From positions 248,001 to 312,000 of the forward strand of contig NZ_OZ242363.1 in NCBI RefSeq assembly GCF_965208895.1: a stretch of 64,000 nucleotides of DNA. The letters are read 5' to 3'. The position numbers were made by a program, and so were the translations under genes. The DNA comes from Poriferisodalis sp965208895. Its GTDB lineage: Bacteria > Actinomycetota > Acidimicrobiia > Acidimicrobiales > Poriferisodalaceae. A model generated the notes under the pieces. The model saw nothing but the letters and a program-made list of their open reading frames with translations. It did no database searches and had not been told where the DNA came from. The first letter of the stretch is position 1; each line of letters opens with the position of its first letter. Below, in pieces: positions 51,687-60,000 of the stretch.

Positions 51687-52823
51687 CTAGAAGATGCCCG
51701 GGATGATCCGGTAGGGAACTCGGGCCTGGTATTCAGCCCACTTCTCTTCGCCGTACTTCTCGGCGCATTGCCTGTCGTCCTCGAACTGGCGAGGAACGAA
51801 GAAGGTCACGATCATCACCACATATGTCCAAGACCACAGGTTGGTGAAGTGCCCGAATACCAGCGCCACGGAAATTCCGTACAGGCCTTCGCCGAAGTAG
51901 CCGAAGTGCCTTGCCTTGCCCCAGAACCCGCTGCACAAGATCTTGCGGTCGCCGGCTTCGATCACCTCCGGCTCGAAGATGCCGAGGAACTTCCGCTCAG
52001 GCCAGCGCTTGAACGTGTACTTCTGCATGTTCGAGCCGCGAGAGATCGTCCAGCCCACCAGGAACAGTGCGGCGCAGCCGATCAGCCAGAAGTACATCGG
52101 ACCGCCGGAGAATCCGGGATCGGCGACGGGCGCCAAGCCCCACAGCGGCAGCACGAACATCCAGCCCCATACGAACGGCCCGCCCCACACGAGCTTGAAT
52201 CCGACGTTCTCGTGGATGAGGTCGTAGGTGTAGAGCTGCACCCGTTCCCACACGAAGTAGTCGAAGACGTAGAAGGAGTTGATGGCGACGTAGAGGATCA
52301 AGCCGGGGTTGACATCGTCGACTGCGTCGATGTGCCACGCCGCCCCGGACCACGCGTTGAGCGACAGCATCGTGCCGCCGACGATGTAGAAGTACATCTT
52401 GAGGTCGAAGCGGTTGTTGAAGAACTGCATCTCTTGCGCACGACCGAACCACCACGCCAAGAAGGGGTTCTTCTGGGAGCCCTCGGGCTGGCTGAACACC
52501 ACGATGGTCGTCGCGATGACGGCAGTGATCAGCCCGCCCAAGATGGCGTACATGGTCGACCGGTAGAACCAGTCGCGCGGCATGCCGGTGAGCTCGAATG
52601 CCCACACGACGTGCGCCAAGGCGAACACCAGCACGCCGTTGAGCCGGTAGCTGCGAGGTTCGCCGGTCTCGCGGTTGGTGGCGTAGCCGGTCACCCGCCG
52701 GGCGGGCAGGATCATGTGCGCAACGAAGACGGCGGCGCAGACGATCAGCGGCGTCAGGAACCCCAACACCGCCTCGCCACCGGATAACTCAAACAGATGG
52801 TCGATGCCGAGCCATTCGATCAT
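51687..52823 (-). CDS. Sterol reductase-like membrane protein (ERG4/ERG24 family), copy 2
   Basis: This 378-residue paralogue of the next gene keeps SYRLNGV and the C-terminal WAEYQARVPYRIIPGIF, with the same helix pattern. It differs at the family's most conserved loop: RHPNYLGEG is RHFGYFGEG here, in a region that contacts NADPH in known structures. The change may alter specificity or remove activity. It is the first gene of the pair, preceded by GGGAAGGG, and is divergent from the selenoprotein gene. Confidence 0.85.
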   Translation of the reverse strand: MIEWLGIDHLFELSGGEAVLGFLTPLIVCAAVFVAHMILPARRVTGYATNRETGEPRSYRLNGVLVFALAHVVWAFELTGMPRDWFYRSTMYAILGGLITAVIATTIVVFSQPEGSQKNPFLAWWFGRAQEMQFFNNRFDLKMYFYIVGGTMLSLNAWSGAAWHIDAVDDVNPGLILYVAINSFYVFDYFVWERVQLYTYDLIHENVGFKLVWGGPFVWGWMFVLPLWGLAPVADPGFSGGPMYFWLIGCAALFLVGWTISRGSNMQKYTFKRWPERKFLGIFEPEVIEAGDRKILCSGFWGKARHFGYFGEGLYGISVALVFGHFTNLWSWTYVVMIVTFFVPRQFEDDRQCAEKYGEEKWAEYQARVPYRIIPGIF

Positions 52824-52910
52824 GTGAGAACGCCCTTCCCGTCATTCGAGCCTTCGATGACGTGGCCGCTTACGATTATTGCCGTCGACGGCAGGAAGGT
52901 GCGGCAACTC

Positions 52911-53399
52911 ATGAAACTCGACAGCGGAGACGCGTTCCCCCAGATCACCTTGAGCGATCTGGACGACCAAGAGGTCACCATTCCCGAGGTCTTCGGCGAC
53001 GGCTGGGGCGTCGTGCTGATGTACCGGGGCCATTGGTGACCGTACTGCCGTCAACAGTTGGTTGACTTCGACGGTGCCGGCTCGTTGCTGAAGACTCTTG
53101 ACGCCAGCGTCGTGGCGCTGTCGGTGGACGACAAGGACACCACTGCGGGCCTGGCCGAGGGCCTGCATCTGCGCACTTTGAGAATGCTGCACAGCGCCGA
53201 CGTGGCCGAGGTGTCGTCGCTCACCGGTGCGTACACCGAGGAGAAACGCGGCATCCTGCATGCCACCGGGTTCATCCTGGCGCCGGGCGGCAAGGTCGCC
53301 CAAGCGTGCTATTCCACGGGCCCGATCGGCCGCTTCACTGCTATCGACACCATGAGGATTCTGCGCTTCGTCCAGCAGATGCGACAGCGCCAAGGCTGA
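52911..53399 (+). CDS. Peroxiredoxin-like selenoprotein (in-frame TGA decoded as selenocysteine)
   Basis: This 162-residue thioredoxin-fold protein of the AhpC/TSA type is read through an in-frame TGA at 53037-53039. The TGA replaces the first cysteine of the catalytic C-P-Y-C: YRGHW-U43-PYC46-RQQL. Upstream, MKLDSGDAFPQITLSDL matches the family N-terminus; downstream, VVALSVDDKDTTAGLAEGL and HATGFILAPGGKVAQA continue without any shift. A hairpin of the bacterial SECIS type begins 12 nt after the TGA. A simple nonsense mutation would be unlikely to fall exactly on the catalytic cysteine with a SECIS behind it. It should reduce peroxides or disulfides. The start may be ATG 52911 or, 18 codons earlier, ATG 52857. 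Confidence 0.87.
53037..53076 (+). promoter_or_regulatory. Bacterial SECIS element
   Basis: After the TGA come 16 nt up to the loop, including the 6-bp stem GTCAAC (53050-53055) paired with GTTGAC (53061-53066). The apical loop is AGTTG (53056-53060), with a G in the second position and a following U, as bacterial SelB requires. Distance and loop size fall in the range known for bacterial SECIS elements. An alternative outer pairing CCGTC/GACGG is also possible. Confidence 0.75.
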
Positions 53400-53468
53400 C
53401 CGTTCGGCGTTTGCCCGCCCTGTGTTGATTGCTCGGCTCTTAGGCGCCCGGTGTTGGCTGCTCGGCGG

Positions 53469-53819
53469 CTAGCCGCCGACGATGAACCGCTGGTGCGTGC
53501 CTTCGGAGATGAGCGTGTCGCCGTGGGTGACCTTGATGTCGAAGACCAAGCGGCGGCGGTCGACTTCGTTGATCTCGCCGGTCACGAGAACGTCCTCACC
53601 CGAGGACACTGCGGCCTGGTGGCTCACGCAGATGTGAATCCCCACCGTGGTCTGGTTCTCCTCCAGCAGGGGCTGCACGCCGAACAGGCAGGTGCCCTCG
53701 ATGAGGCGAACCATGTCGGGCGTGGACAGCACCTTGTTCGGCAGGTGCGGCGGGGACATCTCGTCCGTCACCCGGTGGGTCTCGCTGGTAGTGAATCCGA
53801 CTTCGATGGCTCCGCTCAT
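53469..53819 (-). CDS. Hotdog-fold thioesterase, FlK-like
   Basis: This 116-residue protein resembles fluoroacetyl-CoA-thioesterase-type hotdog proteins. It contains STPDMVRLIEGTCL, with the acidic residue in the helix, SHQAAVSSGEDVLVTGEINEV and SEGTHQRFIV near the end with the family His. Start ATG 53819. It may hydrolyse short acyl-CoA. It is divergent from the nitrobindin gene. Confidence 0.8.
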   Translation of the reverse strand: MSGAIEVGFTTSETHRVTDEMSPPHLPNKVLSTPDMVRLIEGTCLFGVQPLLEENQTTVGIHICVSHQAAVSSGEDVLVTGEINEVDRRRLVFDIKVTHGDTLISEGTHQRFIVGG

Positions 53820-53883
53820 GGCGGCAGACCATAGAGGCTGTAGTGGTCCCGGGCGCTGAGGCTGGTCCAAGTAGGTTGCAGGA

Positions 53884-54387
53884 ATGCCTGATTTGCACCC
53901 GCAGTGCGAACCGCTTGCCCTGCTGCTGGGAACCTGGCAAGGCGGCGGCACCGGTCATTACCCGACCATCGACGACTTCGCCTACACCGAGGAGTTGACG
54001 TTCGGACATGTGGGCAAGCCGTTCGTGTCGATGATCCAGCGCACACGCAACAGCGTCACCGGCGAACCGCTGCATTCCGAAGCGGGCTATATCCGAGCGT
54101 TGCCGGGCGGTGAGCTCGAGCTCACCCTGGCGCAGCCGTCTGGCGTCACCGAGATCCACCTGGGCACAGTGCGGTCCTCCGACGACGGTCTCGTGATCGA
54201 GCTGCGAAGCGAAGAAGTGGGCATGACTCCGTCGGCCAAGGAAGTGACGTCGGTGCGGCGGGAGCTGAGCGTTGTCGGGCTGGGAACCGATGGCGGGCCC
54301 TCGCTGATCTCCGAGCTGTGGATGGCTGCCGTCGGCCACGGCGAACTCCTGCACCACCTGCGCGGCGAACTCACCAAGCAGAACTGA
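53884..54387 (+). CDS. Nitrobindin-family heme beta-barrel protein
   Basis: This 167-residue protein is a THAP4/nitrobindin-type fatty-acid-binding-like beta-barrel. It starts with LLGTWQGGGTGHYPTIDDFAY, the family signature, and ends HGELLHHLRGEL, holding the His that ligates heme. Relatives convert peroxynitrite to nitrate. Start ATG 53884. Confidence 0.9.
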   Translation: MPDLHPQCEPLALLLGTWQGGGTGHYPTIDDFAYTEELTFGHVGKPFVSMIQRTRNSVTGEPLHSEAGYIRALPGGELELTLAQPSGVTEIHLGTVRSSDDGLVIELRSEEVGMTPSAKEVTSVRRELSVVGLGTDGGPSLISELWMAAVGHGELLHHLRGELTKQN

Positions 54388-54635
54388 CCGGCTGCGCCAG
54401 GAAGAAAACCAAGGCGTCCAGCGTGCTGGACAGCACCACTCTGATCCGTGAGGCGGGGGCTGTCACCACATCCACAGCAGGGAAGCGCAGCCTCCGTCTC
54501 ACCTGTCGGATCCGAGCCATCAGGGTACCGCGCGGTGATACCGAGCTGTCCGGTGCCTTGGACTCCGGTGGCAGCACCGACTCGGAATCGTCAAGGCGTC
54601 AAGCCCTACGCTGGTCCGCGGGCAGAGGGGGAGCG
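54388..54635. other. Intergenic region before the monooxygenase gene
   Basis: This 248-bp gap has no convincing gene. It holds a 7-bp inverted repeat, GTCCAGC/GCTGGAC, at about 54417-54432, and otherwise nothing I can assign. Confidence 0.4.
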
Positions 54636-56765
54636 ATGTCACAGGTGTCTCAGGCGAATGCAGCACATGGTGCGAATGGGACCGCGTACGGCGCTCCGAC
54701 CGCAGCAGGCCGCCCCGATGTGGACGACGAGACGCTTGCTGCAGCGGTCACGGTGGCAAACATCCCGACGCTGCTGATGGTGCTGGTTCAGATGACCGGC
54801 GAGCTGCATTGGCTGGAGGAGCCGTACCGGCCTCGGCGTGAGCCCGGACTCGGCGACAACGACACCGGCGGCCTTGCCCTCGAGCACCAGCTGGAAGTGC
54901 GGGAGGCGGCGCTGGAAGCCATTGCGGCATGGCGGGACGGGCGCCCGATGGCAATTCCCGAGCCCGACGACACGCTCATCACCCGGATGCTCGCCACCGC
55001 CATGGGTGAGCATGTGCCCGACGAGTACGGCGCGTTCACGGCTGCACAGCTCGGGCTCGCCAAGTTCCTGGACCACGACCCCATCAATGTTCCGCCCGGC
55101 TTCAAGGTGCTGGTGATCGGTGCAGGTGCCTCGGGGCTGTGCGCCGCCATCAATCTCAAGCAGGCCGGTGTGCCCTACGAGGTCATCGAGCGCAACGGCA
55201 CGGTCGGCGGGGTCTGGTGGGAGAACCGCTATCCCGGTGCCGGCGTGGACACCCCGAACCACCTGTACTCGTACTCGTTCGCCCCGCATGACTGGAAGAT
55301 GTACTTCTGCCTGCGCGATGAGCTGCACGGCTATCTCGAGAAGGTCGCCGACGACTTCGACGTGCGGCGCAGCATCCGGTTCAACACGTCAGTCGAGCGC
55401 ATCAGCTACGACGCCGAGCGGCAGGTCTGGCGTGCCGAGGTGCGCCATGTGACCGACAACGAGGGCCGCTGGGAGACGGGCAGGCTCGGACTCAGCGCCA
55501 CCCCCGACGAGACGGGTCTACGCCGCCGAGACGACGGTGCGGCCACGGCACCGGGTGCCAACGGGCACGCCCAGGGCGTCGACGGTTCCACGCAGATCAT
55601 CGAAGCGAACGTCGTCATCAGCGCTGCCGGCATCTTCAACCCGCCGATCCGGCCCAATATCGAAGGTCTGGAAACGTGGAGCGGCGAGACCTGGCACACA
55701 GCGCGCTGGCCTGCCGATGCCGATCTCACAGGCAAGAGCGTGGCGATCGTGGGCAACGGTGCGAGCTGCATGCAGACCGCTCCAGAGATCCAGGATGACG
55801 TGGAGTCGCTGACGATCTACCAGCGCTCCAACCACTGGGCTGCACCGTTCGACCAGTTCCGAAAGCCCGTTCCCGATGCGATGCGCACGCTGTTCGAGGC
55901 GGTGCCGCTGTACCGGGCGTGGTACCGGGTGCGACTGGGGTGGACGTTCAACGACCGCATTCACACTGCCCTGCAGAAGGATCCCGACTGGGAGCACCCC
56001 GAACGTTCGCTCAACGCTCAGAACGACGCCCACCGCAAGTACTTCACGCGCTACGTCACCGACGAGCTGGGTGACCGGGCCGATGAGCTGCTGGACAAGG
56101 TGCTGCCCACCTATCCGCCCTTCGGCAAGCGGATGCTGATGGACAACGGCTGGTATCGGATGCTGCGCAATCCCAGCGTCGAGCTGGTCGACGATCCCAT
56201 TGCGGAGATCTCGGGCCAGACCATCCGCACGGCCGACGGTGCCGAGCGCGAGGCCGACGTGCTGGTGCTCGCCACGGGTTTTGACGTGCTGCGTTTCATC
56301 ACCACCTATGAGGCAGCGGGTCGTTCAGGCAGGACCCTGCGCGAATCGTGGGGCGATGACGACGCGAGCGCCTACCTGGGCACGGTCACGCCCGACTTCC
56401 CGAACTTCTTCACCCTCTACGGCCCGAACCTGCAGCCGGGCCACGGCGGCAGCCTCATCTTCGTCGTGGAGATGCAGGTGCGCTACATCATGGACATGAT
56501 CGCCAAGATGTGTGCTGGCGGCCTCGGAGCGGTCGAAGTGCGCCCCGAGGTGCACGCTGACTACCGGAGCCGCGTCGACGAGGCACACGAGAACATGGTC
56601 TGGATGCACCCCGGCATGACCAGCTACTACCGCAACGAGTCAGGCCGCATCGTGGTCAATTCGCCATGGCGCAACGTCGACTACTTCGACATGACCAAAG
56701 AAGCCGATCTCGACGACTACATGTGCGAGCCGCGGGCGGCGCATCGGGAACTCGTCGCCGACTGA
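54636..56765 (+). CDS. Baeyer-Villiger-type flavin monooxygenase
   Basis: This 709-residue flavoprotein has an N-terminal extension of about 150 residues like 4-hydroxyacetophenone monooxygenase, then the FAD motif VLVIGAGASGLCAAINL, GGVWWENRYPGAG, the BVMO fingerprint WSGETWHTARWP (F-x-G-x-x-x-H-x-x-x-W-P with Trp for Phe) and the NADPH motif VAIVGNGASCMQ. A low-complexity insertion lies at about residues 290-320. It may oxidise cyclic ketones or aldehydes. ATG 54636 is preceded by AGGGGGAG. Confidence 0.9.
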   Translation: MSQVSQANAAHGANGTAYGAPTAAGRPDVDDETLAAAVTVANIPTLLMVLVQMTGELHWLEEPYRPRREPGLGDNDTGGLALEHQLEVREAALEAIAAWRDGRPMAIPEPDDTLITRMLATAMGEHVPDEYGAFTAAQLGLAKFLDHDPINVPPGFKVLVIGAGASGLCAAINLKQAGVPYEVIERNGTVGGVWWENRYPGAGVDTPNHLYSYSFAPHDWKMYFCLRDELHGYLEKVADDFDVRRSIRFNTSVERISYDAERQVWRAEVRHVTDNEGRWETGRLGLSATPDETGLRRRDDGAATAPGANGHAQGVDGSTQIIEANVVISAAGIFNPPIRPNIEGLETWSGETWHTARWPADADLTGKSVAIVGNGASCMQTAPEIQDDVESLTIYQRSNHWAAPFDQFRKPVPDAMRTLFEAVPLYRAWYRVRLGWTFNDRIHTALQKDPDWEHPERSLNAQNDAHRKYFTRYVTDELGDRADELLDKVLPTYPPFGKRMLMDNGWYRMLRNPSVELVDDPIAEISGQTIRTADGAEREADVLVLATGFDVLRFITTYEAAGRSGRTLRESWGDDDASAYLGTVTPDFPNFFTLYGPNLQPGHGGSLIFVVEMQVRYIMDMIAKMCAGGLGAVEVRPEVHADYRSRVDEAHENMVWMHPGMTSYYRNESGRIVVNSPWRNVDYFDMTKEADLDDYMCEPRAAHRELVAD

Positions 56766-56812
56766 AATTGCTCGCCGGGCGGTGTCTGGCGGGTGCCTAT
56801 ACTCGCCATTGA

Positions 56813-56875
56813 GGCCAGCCTCAGCCGAGTGTGGTCAGAGCAGGCTTGTGTAGCTCGCACTCGGAGAGGCTGGCC
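56813..56875 (-). repeat. Hairpin element R3, copy B
   Basis: Same element as 44085-44142 but inverted. Outer arms GGCCAGCCTC (56813-56822) and GAGGCTGGCC (56866-56875) are identical to copy A; the inner pair is CCGAGTG/CACTCGG in place of CCGGGTG/CACCCGG, a compensated change. It also lies between convergent genes. Confidence 0.8.
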
Positions 56876-56957
56876 CTGTCGCGCAGGCTAGCGAACTCTT
56901 GTGCAATGAGACGTACTGAAATTCCCTGACGTCGCGCTTGGGCACATGGCTATGTTC

Positions 56958-57022
56958 GGCAGAGGGGCGGGGCCGTCGAACTGCCAAAATCGTCCACTCT
57001 GGCGACGGCCCTGCCCTCTGTC
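56958..57022. repeat. Long inverted repeat downstream of threonine aldolase gene
   Basis: The arm at 56958-56978 pairs with 57003-57022 over about 20 bp with only a few mismatches (GAGGGGCGGGGCCGTCG against CGACGGCCCTGCCCTC), with a 24-nt loop. It begins 39 bp past the end of the aldolase gene and could act as a terminator or RNA-stabilising hairpin; there is no T-run. Confidence 0.6.
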
Positions 57023-57061
57023 TGCAAATCGTAGCAACCGGGTGCGCCGTACAAGCCGGGT

Positions 57062-58066
57062 TTATGCCGCCAGCTCGGCGCTGATGGCCTTCAGCGCAGT
57101 GTCGACGTCTGCGTTGCTGACGTCGAGGTGCAGCACCATCCGGGAGCGCCCGAAGCGCCAGTCGGCCAGCACGCCTCTGCCTTCGACTCGCTTGGCGAGC
57201 GTGGAGTCGTCCCGGTCGAGCTGTGAGAAAACCATGTTGGTGTTGCAGCCGGTGACCGTGATGCCCTCGATGGCCGCGAGCCCTTCTGCGAGCCGCTGTG
57301 CGTTGGCATGGTCGTCGGCGAGCCGGTCGATGTGGTGTGCCAGGGCGTACAGCCCGCCGGCGGCGATGATGCCGGCCTGACGCATCCCGCCGCCCAGCAC
57401 CTTGCGCCAGCGGCGCGCTTTGCCCACCAGATCGTCGCTGCCGCACAGCACTGAGCCGACGGGGGCGCCCAAACCCTTGGACAGGCACACCGACACGGTG
57501 TCGAACGGAGCGGCAACCTCGGCAGGTGACTGGCCCAGCGACACAGCTGCGTTCCACAGCCGAGCGCCGTCGAGGTGCAGCCCGAGGCCGTGGCGGTCGG
57601 CGAAGTCGCGGGCTTGTTGGTGCTGGCGGGGCGTCAGCACCTTGCCGTCGATGGTGTTCTCGAGGCACAGCAGGCGAGTACGGGCGAAGTGGCTGTTATC
57701 GGGCTTCACGGCCTCCTCCGCGGCTGCGAGATTGAGCATTCCCGTGTCGTCAGTGGGCACCGGCTGGGGCTGAATGCTGCCCAGCACGGCTGCGCCGCCG
57801 CCCTCGTACATGTAGGTGTGAGCGTGGTGGCCGACGATGTACTCGTCGCCCCGCTCGCAATGCGCCAACAGCCCGCACAAGTTGGATTGTGTGCCGCTGG
57901 GCACATACAGCGCTGCGGCCTTGCCCAGCAGCTCGGCCGTGTAGTGCTCGAGCTCGTTGACCGTGGGGTCGTCGCCCCAGACGTCGTCGCCGACCTCAGC
58001 CTTGGCCATGGCGGCCCGCATGGCCGGCGTGGGGCGGGAAACAGTGTCTGAGCGGAGATCGATCAC
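57062..58066 (-). CDS. ltaE: Low-specificity L-threonine aldolase
   Basis: This 334-residue fold-type I PLP enzyme splits L-threonine to glycine and acetaldehyde. It begins MIDLRSDTVSRPTPAMR and contains GDDVWGDDPTVNELE, LHLDGARLWNAAVSLG and the PLP lysine in VSVCLSKGLGAPVGSVL. All active-site elements are present. Spacing of 47 bp to the D-aminoacylase gene upstream suggests co-transcription. Confidence 0.95.
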   Translation of the reverse strand: MIDLRSDTVSRPTPAMRAAMAKAEVGDDVWGDDPTVNELEHYTAELLGKAAALYVPSGTQSNLCGLLAHCERGDEYIVGHHAHTYMYEGGGAAVLGSIQPQPVPTDDTGMLNLAAAEEAVKPDNSHFARTRLLCLENTIDGKVLTPRQHQQARDFADRHGLGLHLDGARLWNAAVSLGQSPAEVAAPFDTVSVCLSKGLGAPVGSVLCGSDDLVGKARRWRKVLGGGMRQAGIIAAGGLYALAHHIDRLADDHANAQRLAEGLAAIEGITVTGCNTNMVFSQLDRDDSTLAKRVEGRGVLADWRFGRSRMVLHLDVSNADVDTALKAISAELAA

Positions 58067-58113
58067 GGCCGCAAGCCTGCCATGCGGCGTGCGTTGAACG
58101 GCAGGGGAGCGGC

Positions 58114-59787
58114 TCAGGCCTTGCCGTTGCGCAGCAGCTTGCCTGGCAGCGGGCCGTGCGGGTCGACCGCATCGGCGCCGTCCCGGCGGATGACAGTGCC
58201 GTTCACCACCACCGCGTCGATGCCCTTCGCATCGGAGATCAGCCGATCGGCGCCGGCGGGCAGGTCGTACACCCGCCGCTTGCCCAAGTGGCCCACCTCG
58301 TCGGCATCGAACACCACCACATCGGCGGGCTTGCCTTCGGCCAGCGTGCCCCGGTCGGTGATGCCGAACACCTCGGCGGGACGCTGGGTGAGCATGTGGA
58401 TGCCGGTTTCGAGATCGAAACTGCCCCGACCCCGCACGAATGTCTGCAGGAACTCCGTGGAGTACTTGGCATCGCAGAGCTGGCTGGCGTGCGCCCCGGC
58501 ATCGGACAGCCCGATCACCGTTGTCGGGTCGTGGAGCAGCTCGTCGATGTCGTCGGGGTCGTGGTTGATCACGTCCTGGACGATGCGCATGTCGAGGTCG
58601 GCGTCGAGCGCCATGTCGAGCACCCAGTCCACCGGGTCTTGGCCGGCCTCGTCGGCCATCTGCTGCACGTTGCAGCCCTCGAACTCGGGATTGTGGGGCA
58701 GGTAGCTGACTTCGGTTCGAGCCCAGCGGTCCCCGATCTTGCCGCCGTTGCCGGCCTTCTCCTTGAACTCGGCCCGCCAGTCGGCGTCGGCGTAGTAGCG
58801 CTTGCGGCCTTCGAGGTCGCTCTGGGACACCGGGGTGAAGCAGCGCAGGGCCTCATAGATGAACGGCGCCTTCCAGCTCATCTCGAACTGGATGGGCTGC
58901 ACCGCAACCTGGGGGAACACCGGCAGGCCCCGCTCGGCGATCTCATGGGCTCGCTCCAGCTCGGCGCGGTGGCTGCCTGGCCCGCGTGCCGAGCCAAGCA
59001 GCGCTGTCCAGCTCACGTGTGCGCCGGTAGTCTCGGCGATGCGGGCGAACTCGTCGTGGCTGAGGCCCCGGCCGACCGTTGCCTGCATCACGCCGCCGGC
59101 GTCGCCGAGCGCCTGGGCAATCTCGACGATCTCGTCGGTAGTGGCAGCCCGGCTGGGCACCGGGCGCCCCTCGTAGCCGACGTGAGTGGCCGCTTTGGAG
59201 GTGGCGAAGCCGAGCGCGCCGGCCCGCAGCGCCTCGGCCACCAGGTCTCGCTGAGCGGCGATCTCTTCGGGTGTGCCTTCCCGCTCGGTGGATTCTTCGC
59301 CCATCACGTACATGCGCACCGCTGTGTGACCGACGAGCGCCGCCATGTTCACCGCGGCGCCGTTGGATTCGAGTGCATCGAGGTACTGCGGGAAGGTCTC
59401 GAAGCCCCAGTCGCCCAGGCCGGCCCGCAGCGCGTCCACGCTCATGCCCTCGACGTTCTCGAGCGTGCGCATGATGAGGTCGCGGTGGTCGGGCAGGGTG
59501 GGCGCCACCGAGAAGCCGCAGTTGCCCATCACGATCGTGGTGACGCCGTGCCACGGCGAGCAGCTCACCAGGCGGTCCCACATGACCTGGGCGTCATAGT
59601 GGGTGTGGATGTCTACGAAACCGGGGCACACGATGCGCCCGGTGGCGTCGATGGTCTGGGTCGCTTCAGCAGGGGCAGAGCCGAGCGCCACCACCTTGCC
59701 GCCGCTGATGCCCACGTCGCCGACATAGCGAGGGGCGCCGGTCCCGTCGATGATCGTCCCGCCGGTGATCTTCAGTTCGTAGGCCAT
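58114..59787 (-). CDS. N-acyl-D-amino-acid deacylase-like amidohydrolase
   Basis: This 557-residue metal-dependent hydrolase of amidohydrolase family 3 has FVDIHTHYDAQVMWD (metal His pair), IVMGNCGFSVAP (metal Cys), LVGHTAVR and VIGLSDAGAHAS (catalytic Asp). It resembles D-aminoacylases, but many family members act on other amides or carbamates. The start is ATG 59787; a longer frame upstream is not conserved in style. The gene lies before ltaE on the same strand. Confidence 0.88.
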   Translation of the reverse strand: MAYELKITGGTIIDGTGAPRYVGDVGISGGKVVALGSAPAEATQTIDATGRIVCPGFVDIHTHYDAQVMWDRLVSCSPWHGVTTIVMGNCGFSVAPTLPDHRDLIMRTLENVEGMSVDALRAGLGDWGFETFPQYLDALESNGAAVNMAALVGHTAVRMYVMGEESTEREGTPEEIAAQRDLVAEALRAGALGFATSKAATHVGYEGRPVPSRAATTDEIVEIAQALGDAGGVMQATVGRGLSHDEFARIAETTGAHVSWTALLGSARGPGSHRAELERAHEIAERGLPVFPQVAVQPIQFEMSWKAPFIYEALRCFTPVSQSDLEGRKRYYADADWRAEFKEKAGNGGKIGDRWARTEVSYLPHNPEFEGCNVQQMADEAGQDPVDWVLDMALDADLDMRIVQDVINHDPDDIDELLHDPTTVIGLSDAGAHASQLCDAKYSTEFLQTFVRGRGSFDLETGIHMLTQRPAEVFGITDRGTLAEGKPADVVVFDADEVGHLGKRRVYDLPAGADRLISDAKGIDAVVVNGTVIRRDGADAVDPHGPLPGKLLRNGKA

Positions 59788-60000
59788 GTCGCTGTCCCCA
59801 TGCTCGCCGTCTACGCGCTCGCGCTCTCGGGCCGGCTGGCCCGAGGCAGCGACGATCACGCTAGTCGCGCCCGTTCCGCCAGTCTGTGAGCGGCCCAGCG
59901 TCGGTCCGCGCAGACCCCGGCTCGTCGGCATGCAAGTCCTCGCCGACGCAGCCGAGGCGCCGACGGGTGGGGTCCAGATCGTCGTAGTGGCGGCTGGGGG

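Noticed and set aside
52797..53399. Pseudogene (peroxiredoxin with a nonsense mutation)
   Set aside because: The TGA falls on the catalytic Cys position, the frame is otherwise intact and a SECIS-like hairpin follows at the right distance.
53416..53473. 29-bp degenerate tandem repeat between selenoprotein and thioesterase genes
   Set aside because: Two units starting CGCCC share about two thirds of bases; too weak and short to interpret.
56946..57380. 144-codon plus-strand open frame antisense to the aldolase gene
   Set aside because: No protein-like composition; antisense to a well-conserved gene and crossing the inverted repeat.
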